A DNA stretch of 64,000 nucleotides, taken from Chrysemys picta bellii. Lineage: Eukaryota; Chordata; Testudines; Emydidae. How positions within the stretch are numbered: the stretch's first letter is position 1; every line of letters begins with the position of its first letter. A model generated the notes under the pieces. It worked only from the letters and a program-made list of their open reading frames with translations. It did no database searches and was not told where the DNA came from. Shown piece after piece: positions 32,961-45,190 of this stretch. The DNA is taken from assembly GCF_011386835.1 (NCBI RefSeq), contig NC_088809.1, forward strand, positions 23,629,067-23,693,066. Direction: 5' to 3'. The position numbers were made by a program, and so were the translations under genes.

Positions 32961-33820
32961 GGGTTAAACTCTGATTTCCTGAGCTGCTGTAATACAACAA
33001 GGGGGAGTTGCTTCCATTTCCCTGGAGTCAACTGGCAATTCTTGGGAAAGAGAGAACAAAGGAAGTTGGCCTATGGGATTATGGAATACTCTTGGCAGAC
33101 TCCCAGAACCCGAGTCTGGGGTGGCTGCATCTACACTATAGAATGATGGGGCCTGAACCCTAGATCCCAGCTTGACTCAAGCTTGAACCCTCCACCCTCT
33201 CGGGGTCCTAGGATCCTGGGTCTGAGCCTGAGTCCAAGACAATTTGTGTGTAGATGGAAGGGGGGCTTGGGCTCAACTCTGAGTCCACGCCCGGGGTTAC
33301 GCTGCAGTGTAGACAGACTCTAAGGCAGTTTCCAGACGACTGTGCCCCTTGCAGGAGTCTGGTTCCTCTTGTGTAGCCCAAGTTTCACCTCACTTAAAAA
33401 CGACTTGCTTCCAAAAATCAGGAAACTTTCCAGCTCAGCCATGCCCTTAGCCGTCCTGGGCTGCTAATGCATTGTGGAGCCTATCACAATAAACCAGCCT
33501 TTGCCCTCCTCTGCCCTGTCTACGGCTCCTGGATGGGCACTGAACATCGCCACTGACTTGTCAGGTCTGAGACTCATCTTTCCAGCTTCCAGTTGTACTC
33601 ACTACAGCATAGTCACCCAAAGAGCAGCTGCAGGCAGGAGCAGAGGTGGGTTCGTCACCAGCACGCTGCTCTGAAACTGCATCACTAGACGCTCTGGTCA
33701 GGAAAGCTTAGCTATTCAGGACAGCCCCCAGTCTGAGTTTCGGTTCCATAGGAGTCAATGGGAGTTAAGCACAGGCACAAGTGGTTTCATGAATCGGGGG
33801 CTAGAAGTGTCTAGCTAACA

Positions 33821-33921
33821 GAATCAGAGAATCATAGACAATCAGGGTTGGAAGGGACCTCAGGAGGTCATCTGGTCCAACCCCCTGCTCAAAGCAGGAC
33901 CAATTCCCATCTAAATCATCC
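33821..33921 (-). mobile_element. CR1 LINE 3' end
   Basis: The copy contains agaatcatagacaatcaggg, ggaagggacctcaggaggtc and caaccccctgctcaaagcag, the reverse complement of a CR1 3' end. Only about 100 bp remains. Confidence 0.88.
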
Positions 33922-34640
33922 TGCTCTGCCTGGGAAGAGCATGGGTCAGTGATCTAGACAGCACGATGTTCTGCCTAGGGAGGGGTATTAGCAAAGAGCA
34001 CAGAGGCTGTCTCTGGAGACAAGCAGAGGAAATGCGACTAGAAGACTGTGTTCGTAGAATGCTGTTGTCTAGTGTCACTTGGGCACGGGAATACTTTGCT
34101 ACCAGGAGCATGTTACAAAAAAAGCCTCTGCTGCTGCATAAAAGCAGAAATGGAGGCTCATATGACTGGCAGTCTTGAGCCTGTTTCCTGTGTCGAAATA
34201 ACAGACTTAGCATCCCTGCGTCACCCCACTGCTGAACTGCTCTGTGCCATTAACAGTTAACCGGAAAGGCAGTTGTTCATGGTCTCTTTTTCTTTAGAGT
34301 TAAATTCACCTCTAGTTATTCCAGACACTTCATTCATTTCCAAGAAGAACAGATTATAAGATGAGCTGAAACACAACTTCTAGGGAGTCAGATCTCCTGA
34401 ACATCTGGTGGGGTGGGGTGGGGTGGGGTGTGTTACATGGAAAGAGGCCATTGTTTAGGAGGGGGTGTGACAAAAGTGGAGTCAGTATTCCCGAGAAAGA
34501 GCTAAATGAACCTTTTAGAGAATTTGGTTTGGTACCGATGCAAAATGCACGTCTGCTCCCAAATCCAATGAGTTAACAGCAAGCACCGTGACTACAACAT
34601 TGCTTTCCAGCATCCCAGATAACCAGGGGCTTGTTGCTGT

Positions 34641-34965
34641 TCATGGATTTAATAGATTTTAAGGCCACAAGGGACCATTATATTAGTGTAGACCCTCCTG
34701 CATAACACAAGCCAGGGAACATCTCCCTCTCGAGCCCAACATATTTGGTTGAGCTACAGCATATTTTTTAGAAAAACATTCAGTCTTCATGTAAGGACTC
34801 CAAATGATGGACAATCCACCACATCCCGGGGTAACTTGTCCTAATTGTTCTCTGCTCTCAATGTAAAAACTTGGCATCTTATTCCCAACCTGAATTTGTC
34901 TAACCTCAGCTTCCAACCATTAGATCTTGTTCTGCCCTTGTCCGTTAAATTATAAACTGTAGGAC
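34641..34965 (-). mobile_element. Old CR1-type LINE 3' region
   Basis: Landmarks aaggccacaagggaccatta, cttattcccaacctgaattt and cttccaaccattagatcttg correspond to those of the larger copy at 61,410-61,720 (aggccaaaaaggaccactgt; cttatttccagtctaaattt; cttctagccactggatcatg). Confidence 0.7.
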
Positions 34966-35126
34966 GTCTTCTCGCCATGTAGGGCTGATAGACAATAGGT
35001 TATAACAACAGTATTATTGTACTATATTTGAATAGATCAATTCAATTATCAAATCTCCATCAGTTAGAAGGACATGACTAACTGTCTTTGTGGTCACAAG
35101 TCCTTCTGATTGCCATCTCTAGTGAA

Positions 35127-35127
<1 letters not shown>

Positions 35128-35174
<47 letters not shown>
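35128..35174. repeat. (CA)n microsatellite
   Basis: An uninterrupted run of about 23 CA units. Confidence 0.97.
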
Positions 35175-35177
<3 letters not shown>

Positions 35178-38100
35178 CTAAATTACATAGAGGCAGTGGA
35201 CTCAACTGGTAAGTAACAAATGGAAATTCAGTTCTGGATATTTCTCCAAGAAAAGAAATGAAGAAAAATTACTCTGGAAAGATCTTGATAAACAGTGTTA
35301 GTGTTGCAAAAACGAACAATCATGTTAGCCTTTTCTCTTCTCTGTTACTCATGATTTTTTTCTGAAATGATAAATCAAATGTTAAAAAGGAAAAACACAA
35401 TAAATCTGCTCCCCCTGCACCCTTCAAATGGCGGAGTGCAGGAAGTCACACCCCACAGCTGCAATCCTTTCTGTGAGTGCTGTCAAACAGAACAATTATC
35501 CACCGGGGTTAATTTTAGGGACTAGCACCACCCGCATGACCTATTTGGTCAATTTGCTAGTCTTTGGATTGTTTACGGGAGCCCCAGGGAACACAATGAG
35601 GAGGAATAGGAGAAGTCTGAGCAAAGAAAAATGCAAGCTGAATATGGGAAACTATCAGCCTGCAGGCGGAGGTAGGAGCCCCATCACATGGGACAGCTAC
35701 ACCCAGTCTGGGTAAAGCACCATAAACTACTGTGCAGAGAATAACCTTGCCCTCGCAGGGGCCAGCCTGAAGGACAAAGCAGGCCCTTTCTATCTCTTAT
35801 TTCTAAGAAACCAGCATCATACCACAGTCCCCAAAACCACCAGATAATTGTTCCAAACAACTGCACTTCACAGCATGGCTTCTCTTTGGTAATGAGCCTC
35901 ATGCAGCCAGCCACTCCACAGCAGGGGAAGGAGAGAAGTCTGGCTGCAGGGCAGGCCAGGCAAGGGATTAAGGAGACCTTCTCCCATACACTTACATGGT
36001 TGCTCTCTCTCTCTATGTATCATTCTTATCTATCACTGGACTCTTCTTTTCCTCATTCTCTGAAGAATATAACCGCCAGGGGTGCATAATATGGGCAGAA
36101 ATAAATAGATTAAATCAATTAGAATGGAATACTTTCTAAAGGTGCTTTACAAATCTCAGTCTTTGACAGAATCTGCATATTACTGATGCAAAGTACACCC
36201 ATTAGAGCAATTCCTTGATAGCAACAACTATCATTGACGTCACCATGGGATTTTCACGGTTGCATCCTGTTTTCACCCGCTCAGGACTTCTCAGGGAGTT
36301 TCCCTTTGAGGATGAGTTTTCAGTGCTTAGCCTGAGTCCAGAAGTGACAGTTGTTTGAAAGTTTAAGCAAAATCCCTTCATCTCTTTCAGTTATTGGAGA
36401 GTTAAAAATATCCCCCATGTTGGCAGAATTGTACGAACCGTTTAATCACCAGTGATTCACATAACTCATCCTCCTTCCTCTGCTTTGTCTGGAAACCGTC
36501 CTCACGGAGGGGCTGGGCCCCTGCTTGGTGGTGGGCGGGGGAGCTTAATGCAGAAAGTTATAAGCAATTGGAAAATCACTTCTAATGAGCTGCTAAGATC
36601 TGAGTAGGGCCGAATGAAGCTCACAGCTTTGTTGTGACATCATGGTGTCCAGTGACCCCGCCCAAGCCGGCAGAATGGCTCAGAGCTGCAGCTAGGCAAC
36701 CTGGCAGGAGGAATCTCATCCCCAAGAGTCCAGTGATGCTGTCTCGCTGCTGCTTTTTCAGCTCTGCTGACCCAGCTTTGCAGGAAACGAACAAAGGTAG
36801 CAGGAAATGCGAGAGCTTCACTCTCCCCAGCACCCACTCCCTCTCCCCGGCCAGGTCTAGCCTCAGCAAATGGGCTGTGTTTAAAGCCATGCCAGCTAAC
36901 CCTTTTTAACCAACACAAGAGTAGGCCTATACAAATATGCTAGCTGGTTACAGTCAATCCTCAGTTCCCCCAGATGTAGTTGGGTTGATGTCAATGACTC
37001 TACATTGATTCACAAGGGGTGAGGACTGAGCCCACAGAATACATGCAATGTAGGCAGCTCAGTGCTACTAGGAGAACCTTCACTTCTACGTTTCCTGCCT
37101 TTTGGTGCTCACTATTTCATTTGAATGACGCTATACCTGGCGGGGGGAGGCTATACTATGTAATCGGAGTAAGAATGCAGCTCAAGGGTCCTGGACCGAA
37201 GCTTTATTGCTATATTTCTTCTGGTAATTTAGGGGAGTGTGTAAAGACATTCACTGCCAGGAGCCTCCCAGCAGTGCCCTTTCAATCCGATACCACGTTG
37301 TTTTGCAACGGACACAACCGTCAGGATATACAAATTCTGAGTTTAGTGAGAGGTGGGCACTCTGCAGACACAATGCTAAGGGAACACTAGGGTAGTGAGA
37401 CAAACCCTGTCGCCTACCACTTCACAGCCAGCAACTGCTTCTCAAAGGACAAAGCAGGGTCCATAACTATTAATCCATCAGGGCCACCAGTCAGACTCAT
37501 GCCAAATGTCCTCTTTCCATTGGTGAGCTTTCTAATTGGCTCCTCCTCCAGTGCAGTCTCAGCCATGCAAGTGAAGGTGAGGTCACGGCTACCTGCCTGT
37601 GACATCACTGAATGTGGCAGGCAGCCATAAGCAGCTTCAGGATTCAAGTTCTCAACCACCAAGAGTCAAACTTTGTATTCATACGTGTCTCTCTCTAGTT
37701 CCTTTCACTGGAAGATCCTGGGGCAATTCAAGTGCATTCATTAATTAGCCTCATAAGACACTAACTATGGGAAGAAGGTGGTCATTCTGTCGTACCTATC
37801 TAGGCACTTACGCCATGATCAGAATTTATACCCACACCTGGGGAAGCTGGGGCAAGTATAGAATTCAGTGTCCTATTCCTGGTTCCCCCCTGTAATCACT
37901 CACTCAAGCTATACAATGTGTGACAAAGATTCAAATGCGAAACACCCGGAGAACATAAACTCTTCAGGAGAGGGACCATGTCTTTGTATATTTATACACA
38001 GTTCTTAGCACATGGTGCCCTGACCTCGAAACGGGTCATACTCAATGTTCATGTTAATAAACGCAGCAGGGAACTGGGAAGGATGTTGGGGTAACTTTCT

Positions 38101-39850
38101 CAAAAATGTATGGAGCTTGATATAAATGTGAGCTGACATCAGCCCTGGAGGGGAACAAAGGTAAATACTGGTCCACTTGGGAGGAATGTATATCAGGGAG
38201 GAACTGGAATGGGTAGACGTGGGAAGCATGTCCGTGTACAGCAGGCAGCCTATTACCAGTTAAATCCTGGAATGTAATAAGTTCAATCACTAACAATTGA
38301 TTCCCCAAATACACAGCCTCCATCTACCCCAGCTTTGGAACCACGTGCCAAGCCACATAGATACGGAGCCATTAAAAACAGCTGGACCTTAATTGGGATT
38401 AGTATGCCTTGATGCACGGGGACATCAGTTTAAGAGAGCTATGCAGAGCCCTCTACCCTAATCTGTGTCCATTCACACACTGGGGAATGCAGAGACTAAG
38501 GAAAGTTGTACTGTGAATTTAAACTGATATCCGTAACTAGCGGAGCCCCCTTCTTCCAGGGTCAGAGTAGGTATTTTCAGTTTACCTTTTGTCACTTTGG
38601 AAGTGGTTTAAGCTACACTGAAAAAGCCAAAGGGGAGTGGTACTAGTGTAACTACAGCTCTCCAACTAGACCTGTAAAATTAAACCGCTACAACTGGTAA
38701 ACGTTTCCCAAGCAGACAAGCCCTTCAAATCAGGGTCAAAGGAATCTGAACATCCATGACCAGCAGCTGAGGGGGCCCAGCTTTGGGCTGGCTTTAGAAG
38801 ATGGGGCAATTAGCCTGTGCAAAGCAGGCACAGCACCTTCCCTGACTGGGGAGGAAATCAAGGCACTGGAGCAGACAGACATTACAGAATGAGGGAGATG
38901 GTGCAGTAGCTGGGGAGGGAGGCTTGTGGAGACTCTAGTGTGTTTGAAGGCAAAGGCAAATGAGCAGGGGGTGGCTGAGCCATGGAGGAGGGCAGGAGCT
39001 GGGGGGGCTGGTGCAGGACTAGCAGGAGGCAGGGAAGCCAGGAAGGATTTAGTTAGGGTGACACTAATAGTTCCAGCTTCTTTTAAGAGGCAGAAAATCC
39101 TAGGAACTGGGGCAGTCAGGGGTATGTGCCTGTTCACAGACCGAGGCTTGGTGCCAGACTAGGCCTGTGGCTAATGCACAGTTCTGACATCTCTGGCACT
39201 CAGGGAGTGGGGAGCTATGGAGGTAATTTCCCAAAGGTAGCTGACAGCTCTGAGATCCCTTTGAGAATTAGGGCCCAACTAAGTGTGGACTTCCCCTGGC
39301 AATCAGTGGCTAGAGGCACTGCAGGGGGGTAAGGCAGCACAGAATGGGGTCTGTTTTGGGGAGAGCAGGCTGGCTGTGCCAGGAAGCAGGGGAGGGAGCG
39401 GCTGAGCCAGGATTTTCTGGCTGTGAGTTTCCTGGGTTTGAGAGGCGCTCTCGTGGCCTTACATCCTTTTCACAAAGGTGTGTGTGGGGATGTCCCAGAG
39501 GGTTTTCAGGTGTGTCACACTCACCACCATGCAGCAGTAAGGGAGCAAGTCCTCAAAGCATTGTCTTGCCTAGAGGCTTCTCCCCTCCTTTAACAAGTGG
39601 CCCTAATAATTCCCTCCAAACACCTGAGCTGCTCCGGGTGATAAAACCCACTAGGCAAAGTGCAGTGACCTGAGTGGCTGCAGGAGATGGGGTGGGCTGC
39701 ACTCATGCCCTCCACTCCACACCTCTGGTCACTTTGGAGTTTTGTATCTCTCCCATTTCTCAACTACTGGACGTCCTTTTATGTGGACATGGTAACAACA
39801 GTTTCTGTCACAAGAGTCCTCTGCATTGATCAGCTACCATGTCACCTTAC
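35175..39850. other. Stretch 3' of the last TSPOAP1 exon found
   Basis: This probably includes the short terminal TSPOAP1 exon and 3' untranslated region, neither of which I could locate. The region 36,380-36,660 (gagttaaaaatatcccccat; atgagctgctaagatctgag) is AT-balanced, free of recognisable repeats and could be conserved noncoding DNA. No other gene was recognised. Confidence 0.35.
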
Positions 39851-39979
39851 CTGACTCTCGGCATTCACTGCACATGTGTCTTGGTCTTCCAAATGAAGCC
39901 CCTCAGTCATTCCTCCGTCCAGAGAAACAGCTTCCAGGAAGTTAGATGGGACAAGGCCTCTCTGTCTGTTTAACTCCCC
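39851..39979 (-). CDS. TSPOAP1: TSPOAP1 exon: end of SH3 domain III and C-terminal tail
   Basis: This exon is 129 bp, phase 0 at both ends, with acceptor gaccttgcag and donor GAGTCAG/gtaaggtg. It encodes GELNRQRGLVPSNFLEAV, the last strands of SH3 domain III with the PSNF ligand-binding motif. The tail ends NAESQ. From memory, the mammalian protein ends only about nine residues after an AESQ at this position, so one tiny terminal exon should follow at lower coordinates; I did not find it. Confidence 0.88.
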
Positions 39980-40119
39980 CTGCAAGGTCAGAGGAGTAGT
40001 TCTTAGATACGCCACTAAGAAAGACTGACTTGAGAAATGAAGCAGACAACCCCATTGCACAGGGCTGGGCAGATTGCAGCCTGTGGCTAAACCCGGCTAA
40101 GGTCATTAGGAAATGTGGC

Positions 40120-40410
40120 CTGCCTTGCTCCCACAGGCTTGGAGGTCAGAGCCTGGGTTCTGTTCCTGGCTCTGGCCTGCTGGGTGACCTTAGGCAAGTC
40201 ATGTCCCCTCCTGTGCCTCAGTTTCCCCACCTCTATATTGGGGATAATGGTCCTGACCTCCATTGTAAAGCGCTTTGAGGGCTAAACTCTGGAGCTGGGA
40301 CTGTCTCTTTGTTCTGTGTTTGTAGAATACTAGCACAGTGGGGCTCCCGGGAATACAAAGGGTGGGGATGATGAAAAGCACTATGTAGGAGCTGGGGATT
40401 CCTGTCATTA
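40120..40410 (+). repeat. MIR-like SINE remnant
   Basis: The order gctgggtgaccttaggcaag, tgcctcagtttccccacctc, ggggataatggtcctgacct and gtaaagcgctttgag is that of a MIR element, intronic in TSPOAP1. Confidence 0.6.
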
Positions 40411-41139
40411 GTATTATGCTGGGGGTGGCGTGGGCAGATCTACCAACACCCGTTCCACTCTCACTACAAGAACAGGTCAGTGTGAGGAGCAGAGTAAAGG
40501 GACAAACAATGGAGCCAGATTGATAGATAGACACTGATCACCATAAAGCTACAGAGCACATTGACACCTGGACGAACAGCAACTGACTTTGGAGAAACAA
40601 AAGGAAATGATTTGCCTGTTCTAGTGACTTTCTTAATCCTTTTGATTCTATCTGGCATTGGGGGTTTAACTAAAGCTTCTCTGAATAACAACAGGTGCAA
40701 AGATACTTTATCCAACAGGATCCCAGGAATATAGAGCCATAGTAAATGGAGTGCAGAACTAAACTTGAAAACAGAATCTTGTAGGCAAGACAGGGATCTT
40801 GGCCCAACACTGTGTAACATAAATATCCAATTTCTTGCAAACACCCTGAAAGATTCCTGGGCACCTGTAATAGCCCTGGGAGGGAATTAAATTAAATGTG
40901 TCTTTTATACAGGGACTTTCTTTCCTCACCAACCAGAGAGTTTGCATTTAGTAGAAAATGTTTGTGACACGCTGTTGCTACAGTGAAACTTTGACAACAT
41001 CAGGAGTGTCTGGTAACTCCCACGTTCCTGTGTAAATGATATCATAGGCAAGTACACTGTTGTCACGTAGTATGCTTAACCGAAATGAATGGGTTTGGTT
41101 TTGTACCAAGAACAGACTGGTAACACCTAGAGCTGCCTG

Positions 41140-41206
41140 AATCATAGATATCAGGGTTGGAAGAGCCCTCAGGAGGTCATCTAGTCCAACCCCCTGCTCA
41201 AAGCAC
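41140..41206 (-). mobile_element. CR1 LINE 3' end, short
   Basis: The copy reads atcatagatatcagggttgg and ggtcatctagtccaaccccc, the reverse complement of a CR1 terminus. Confidence 0.85.
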
Positions 41207-41911
41207 GTTCAGTTCTCAGGCTTCGAATTCAGACCACCCCTTTATGCCATTAGTGCAAAGGGGTTTCTTTGGGATGTCCCCTACCTGGGAACCAGATTGA
41301 AAGAACCAATTCATTTCAAATAAGCCACCACGGAGCCTGTGGACATCACCAGCTTTCAGTCACTGCCAACCTAACTGGATCTGAACCAGGCCCATGGGTC
41401 TCTCCCGAGCCCTCCAGGCTCCCAGCAAACGTATCACTTATAATTAAACTAGGCCATGGCACGGATAAAGAAAACAAGGAACAGAGAGAGAAATAGAAAT
41501 GGCCGTAAAGAAATGGCACTTCTTTAATGACAACTGCCTGCAGCAGATGTGGTGTGCTTGCTGAGCACTGTTCATGTACACAATGTGCACAGTACATAGA
41601 TTCCAGTTTGGCAATAGCTGTATTAGGGTTATGCCAAGAAAGGAACTAGGAGAACGAAAGCAGGGGGGCTCCCCTCCTCCGGAGGCTGGAGAGAGAGAGA
41701 ATGGCTTAAAGGTAAAATGCAGAAAACAAACCCCAGCTGAATGTGTCGAACTGGGATTATGTAAGAAACCAAAGGCTGGAATTCATTGTGTTTGGGACAG
41801 TCCCTGCTGACAGGCCTCCATTTTGTTTCCCAGTCTCTCCTATTCTGACAGTCGATTGGGAGTAGCCCTTCGGGCTGCATGTCTCTCAGACTCTCTGGAC
41901 ACAGTACTTAC

Positions 41912-41983
41912 GTAATAGAATCCATCATCATCCATGGACCCGAACACTGTGATAACGTCTCCAGCAGTAAATGTCAGCTCAGC
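41912..41983 (-). CDS. TSPOAP1: TSPOAP1 exon: middle of SH3 domain III
   Basis: This exon is 72 bp, phase 0 at both ends, with acceptor gcctccttttag and donor TATTAC/gtaagtac. It encodes AELTFTAGDVITVFG and SMDDDGFYY, the RT-loop end and the acidic turn of SH3 III. As in other RIM-binding proteins, the usual SH3 tryptophan position here is phenylalanine (DGFYY). Confidence 0.92.
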
Positions 41984-42714
41984 CTAAAAGGAGGCACAGT
42001 AAGGACGTGGTTAAGAGAGCCCAGCTCTGGGAAGGAAATGGTTAGACACAAACAATGCTCCTGGGACCTGCCTTTCGCAAGCTTCTGCACCCCTTTCCCA
42101 TTTTCATTTCCATCTTAGAAATTCTCTAGGAGATAAAATATTCCGAGGCCTTGGGATTTGTGCCCTGACTCCCCAGGCCATTGTGACAGGCTTGTGAGAG
42201 TCCGACTCCCAGTGAGGGAAGCAGGCTCTGTCTGGATGTGAAGATAAAAGGAAACACCAGAAACAGGTCAGCCTTCTGCCCAGAGATGTCTGAGCGCAAG
42301 GAACTGACATGAACGGAGCAACATGAACATTGGCTCATATCTAAACAGTGATGCGGCCTCTGTGTGGGCCCAATGCCAGGGAATGCTCTAGCAAAAGCGT
42401 TAGCTACCAATAACTATGTTTTACAGGGCCTGATTCCACACTGCAGCTGCAGTCAAAATTGAACTGAATAGATTGAACTTGGGTCTCACGCTCCTATCAG
42501 AGTAGGGGAAGTCTGCACAGTCAAGCACCAGACCTCGCTCGGTGGATAAAGGGAAAACTTCTGTCTCCGAGGCTATTATTCCCAGACTTTCACAAGCACT
42601 CAGAAAGAAGATGATGCAGGGTCAGGCCAAAGGGATCCAGAGTAAGAAGGTAAACCAGAGGAGGAGAGAGAAAGAGAAGTAAGCCTCAGGCAGGAAGTGA
42701 CTGGTGCTGGTTAC

Positions 42715-42818
42715 CTCCACATCCACATTTGGAGAGCTCTCCCTAGGATTGTAGTCAAAAGCAGCCACCATGGTCCTAGGTGTGATCAGATCAGCCCCAA
42801 GGTCCTGCCAGCTGGACC
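42715..42818 (-). CDS. TSPOAP1: TSPOAP1 exon: start of SH3 domain III
   Basis: This exon is 104 bp, enters in phase 1 and leaves in phase 0, with acceptor tctgtccctcag and donor GTGGAG/gtaacc. It encodes a linker and MVAAFDYNPRESSPNVDVE, the ALYDY-type opening of SH3 III. Domain III is therefore split over three exons (this one, 41,912-41,983 and 39,851-39,979). Family knowledge: SH3 II and III of RIM-binding proteins bind proline motifs of RIMs and voltage-gated calcium channels at the presynaptic active zone. Confidence 0.92.
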
Positions 42819-44059
42819 CTGAGGGACAGAAACAAAACAAACATTCGTGAGACTGAAAATCCAGGATGAAACCCCAAATCAGAACAGTTTCTCTGCTATC
42901 CCTGGGGCAGATGCAAGCACCAGGTCTCAATGGGTATCTTAAATGGGGGAAGGACATTTGTAGGGTCCAGCTGGGTGACTGGAAAGGCAACTCAGCTGAA
43001 CCTGGTGAGAAGGTGCCACCTTTTTTCTCACCTCCCCCACTTCCTCATATATCCAGGATTCCCTCACCAGCTCTGTCCGTCTGTCTCCTGACCTGTCTGT
43101 GCTCCCACGAATCATCCAGGCCAGCACCTGCCACGTGCAGCCAGACTGGGGAGTTGGGGAACCGCAAAGCCATTTGGCTGGTGTGCAGCTCCTGCTCTGA
43201 TAATGGCAGAGCACTGGGGAAGGCAGGAGTCAATGTGACAAGGTTACGTGGGAGGGGGATGAGGAGCTGGTGAAGGTCCTGCAGAGCCTGCTGGGGAATG
43301 CACTGGTCCCTCAGCCACCTCCTTCTATGATCAAAGGATTGCTGCCTTCCTTAGCTTAGACAGCAAATGTGGGGCCCAGTTAGCATTTGTCCAACATGCT
43401 GCCACGCAGAGCCACTCAGGCTGCAATGCGTAAAAAGGGACGAGCGCTAACTGTGACCACCCCTTCCAATTCCTGCTCCTCTTCTCCAAAGGGGCCTGGC
43501 TGAACCAGGCCAGTCAGCCCTCCCAAACAGGGACCAACTGCCCCAGTTATCATGACAGGGCACAGCTAATGGCTGAGGCGGTCCTGTGAAAGCACCTCTC
43601 TCGGTTGGGTCTCACGGACACCTTTCTCACCCTTCTGGGATGACATTTTCCAGAGCTAGTCTCTACTCAAAGGCATTTCTTTTTGCTGAAAGTTTGAGCC
43701 AAAGCAGTTCAGCCCCTTCTGGGAAGAGAGGCAGTAGCAAGGTCCAGTCCTAACTGAGAGAGCCCAGGAACAGTGTTCCTGGTTTGAGGCAGAGAGTTGA
43801 AATGTGGCCCCCTTAGCAGGCTAGAAAAGAACCTTTCAGAGTCCCACTGAAATCCCATTTGGGTTGGGCCACATCAGCAGGGCACACAGCACCATCTGCG
43901 AATTGCTCGTTGGAGTGCAATGGAGCAGTGACAGAGAGGCGCAGTCAGGGGCCAGAGAGGGGGCAGCTTGCTCCAGAACATGCTGGGACGAAGTGGGACT
44001 GTTCTTAATGTTTTCCTCAGTTTCCCCTATGCAGTTCTTAAGTATCTAGGTGGTGGGAT
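42819..44059. other. TSPOAP1 intron, no recognised element
   Basis: This is the first 1.2 kb of a 6.15 kb intron between the exons at 42,715 and 48,970. No repeat family or open frame of note was recognised. Confidence 0.4.
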
Positions 44060-44664
44060 AAGGGTGTATGGTTGCTGCAGAGCAAAGGGCCAGTGCACAT
44101 AAATGCCCGACACTCTGTTTCCTAGCAACTGATGGCCTGGGCCCCTCCTCTGCAAAGGTGCCAACTGAAGGTGTTGGAGACAAAGGGATCAGGTGACCTT
44201 CTGGCCTGGGAAAGAGACAAAGCCCAGAGAAGGAGGTGCTGGACGGGGGTTGGAGTTTGGAGCTAGCTGGGGACTGGAAGGGAGGGCAGACGGGGGTCTG
44301 CCTCGCTGGTCCCTGGAATGGACCCGGCGGAGGGGTCCCGTTCGCTGGATCTACAAGCTCTGTTTTAGACCGTGTTCCTGTCATCTAATAAACCTCTGTT
44401 TTACTGGCTGGCTGAGAGTCATGTCTGACTGCGAAGTGGGGGGTGCAGAACCCTTTGGCTTCCCCAGGACCCCGCCAGAGCAGACTCGCTGTGGAAAGCG
44501 CACGGAGGGGCATATGCTGAATGCTCCCAGGATAGACCCAGGAGGTGAAGCCATGTGAGCTTCTTGCCCTGAAGACGGTCTGCTCCAAGGGAGAGGAGGT
44601 CCCCAAAGTCCTGACTGGCTTTGTGGGAAGCAGTCCCAGAGCATCGCCCGGGGACTCCATGACA
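44060..44664 (+). mobile_element. Ty3/gypsy solo LTR (5' side uncertain)
   Basis: The right end matches the LTR fragment at 20,064-20,222 and finishes ctccatgaca. A polyadenylation signal AATAAA (44,387-44,392) follows cgtgttcctgtcatct and is trailed by a GT-rich region, as in an LTR R region. No internal gag-pol sequence adjoins it, so it is a solo LTR. It lies in the TSPOAP1 intron, opposite to the gene. The left boundary and target-site duplication were not resolved. Confidence 0.75.
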
Positions 44665-45190
44665 CGTGCCTCCCTGGCAGAGCTCCAAGCTCTGCTTAAG
44701 CCGGTCAGTGTGTAAAAGCAGAGCTCGGAAGTCCAGGAGGTGCAAACTGTCCAGTCTCTAGCTGTGCTGTCCCCAGATCCTCATGGATCTACACCTTCCA
44801 CTGCATGTGTAACACTGGCCAGGGCTGTGGAAAGGGAGAGAAGCAGTGGGTGTGGGGAGAGCAGTGTCCCAGGGAGTGGCAGCAGCTCATTCAGGAAAGT
44901 GCCCATGGAATGCAAGAGGGCTCTGGGGCATCTCCTCGCCCCTTAACAAGTGTTCAACCTCCCTCCATCACATGCTCTTGACAGAGAGATTTTAAAATTA
45001 ACTTTAGATTTTTTGCAAAGCACCTACGATGGCTTGTACCTAAGCGCTAAGACTAAAGCTAAACCAAATATTGCTAATGGCCAGACAAGATGGCCACAAA
45101 AGATCGTTCATCTCCAGAGAGAACTCACATGACTCCTGCCTCGCAGAAATAACAATCAAACAGCTACAATACGACAATACTACATTGGCA

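Larger units (their letters stand above)
27993..33320. mobile_element. PIF/Harbinger DNA transposon, decayed
   Basis: The left end (gagtatgtctacacagcaac) and the reverse complement of the right end (gagtctgtctacactgcagc) match in 17 of 20 positions, giving inverted termini around a 5.3 kb body. Inside are a Harbinger nuclease relic on the plus strand and a Myb/SANT-like relic on the minus strand, convergent, as in two-gene Harbinger elements. A 750 bp hAT element sits between them. The 3-bp target duplication expected for the family is not preserved, so the exact ends are approximate. Confidence 0.65.

Noticed and set aside
36600..36920. A small gene or microRNA hairpin near 36,640
   Set aside because: Open frames exist on both strands, but no start context, splice site or convincing stem-loop was seen.
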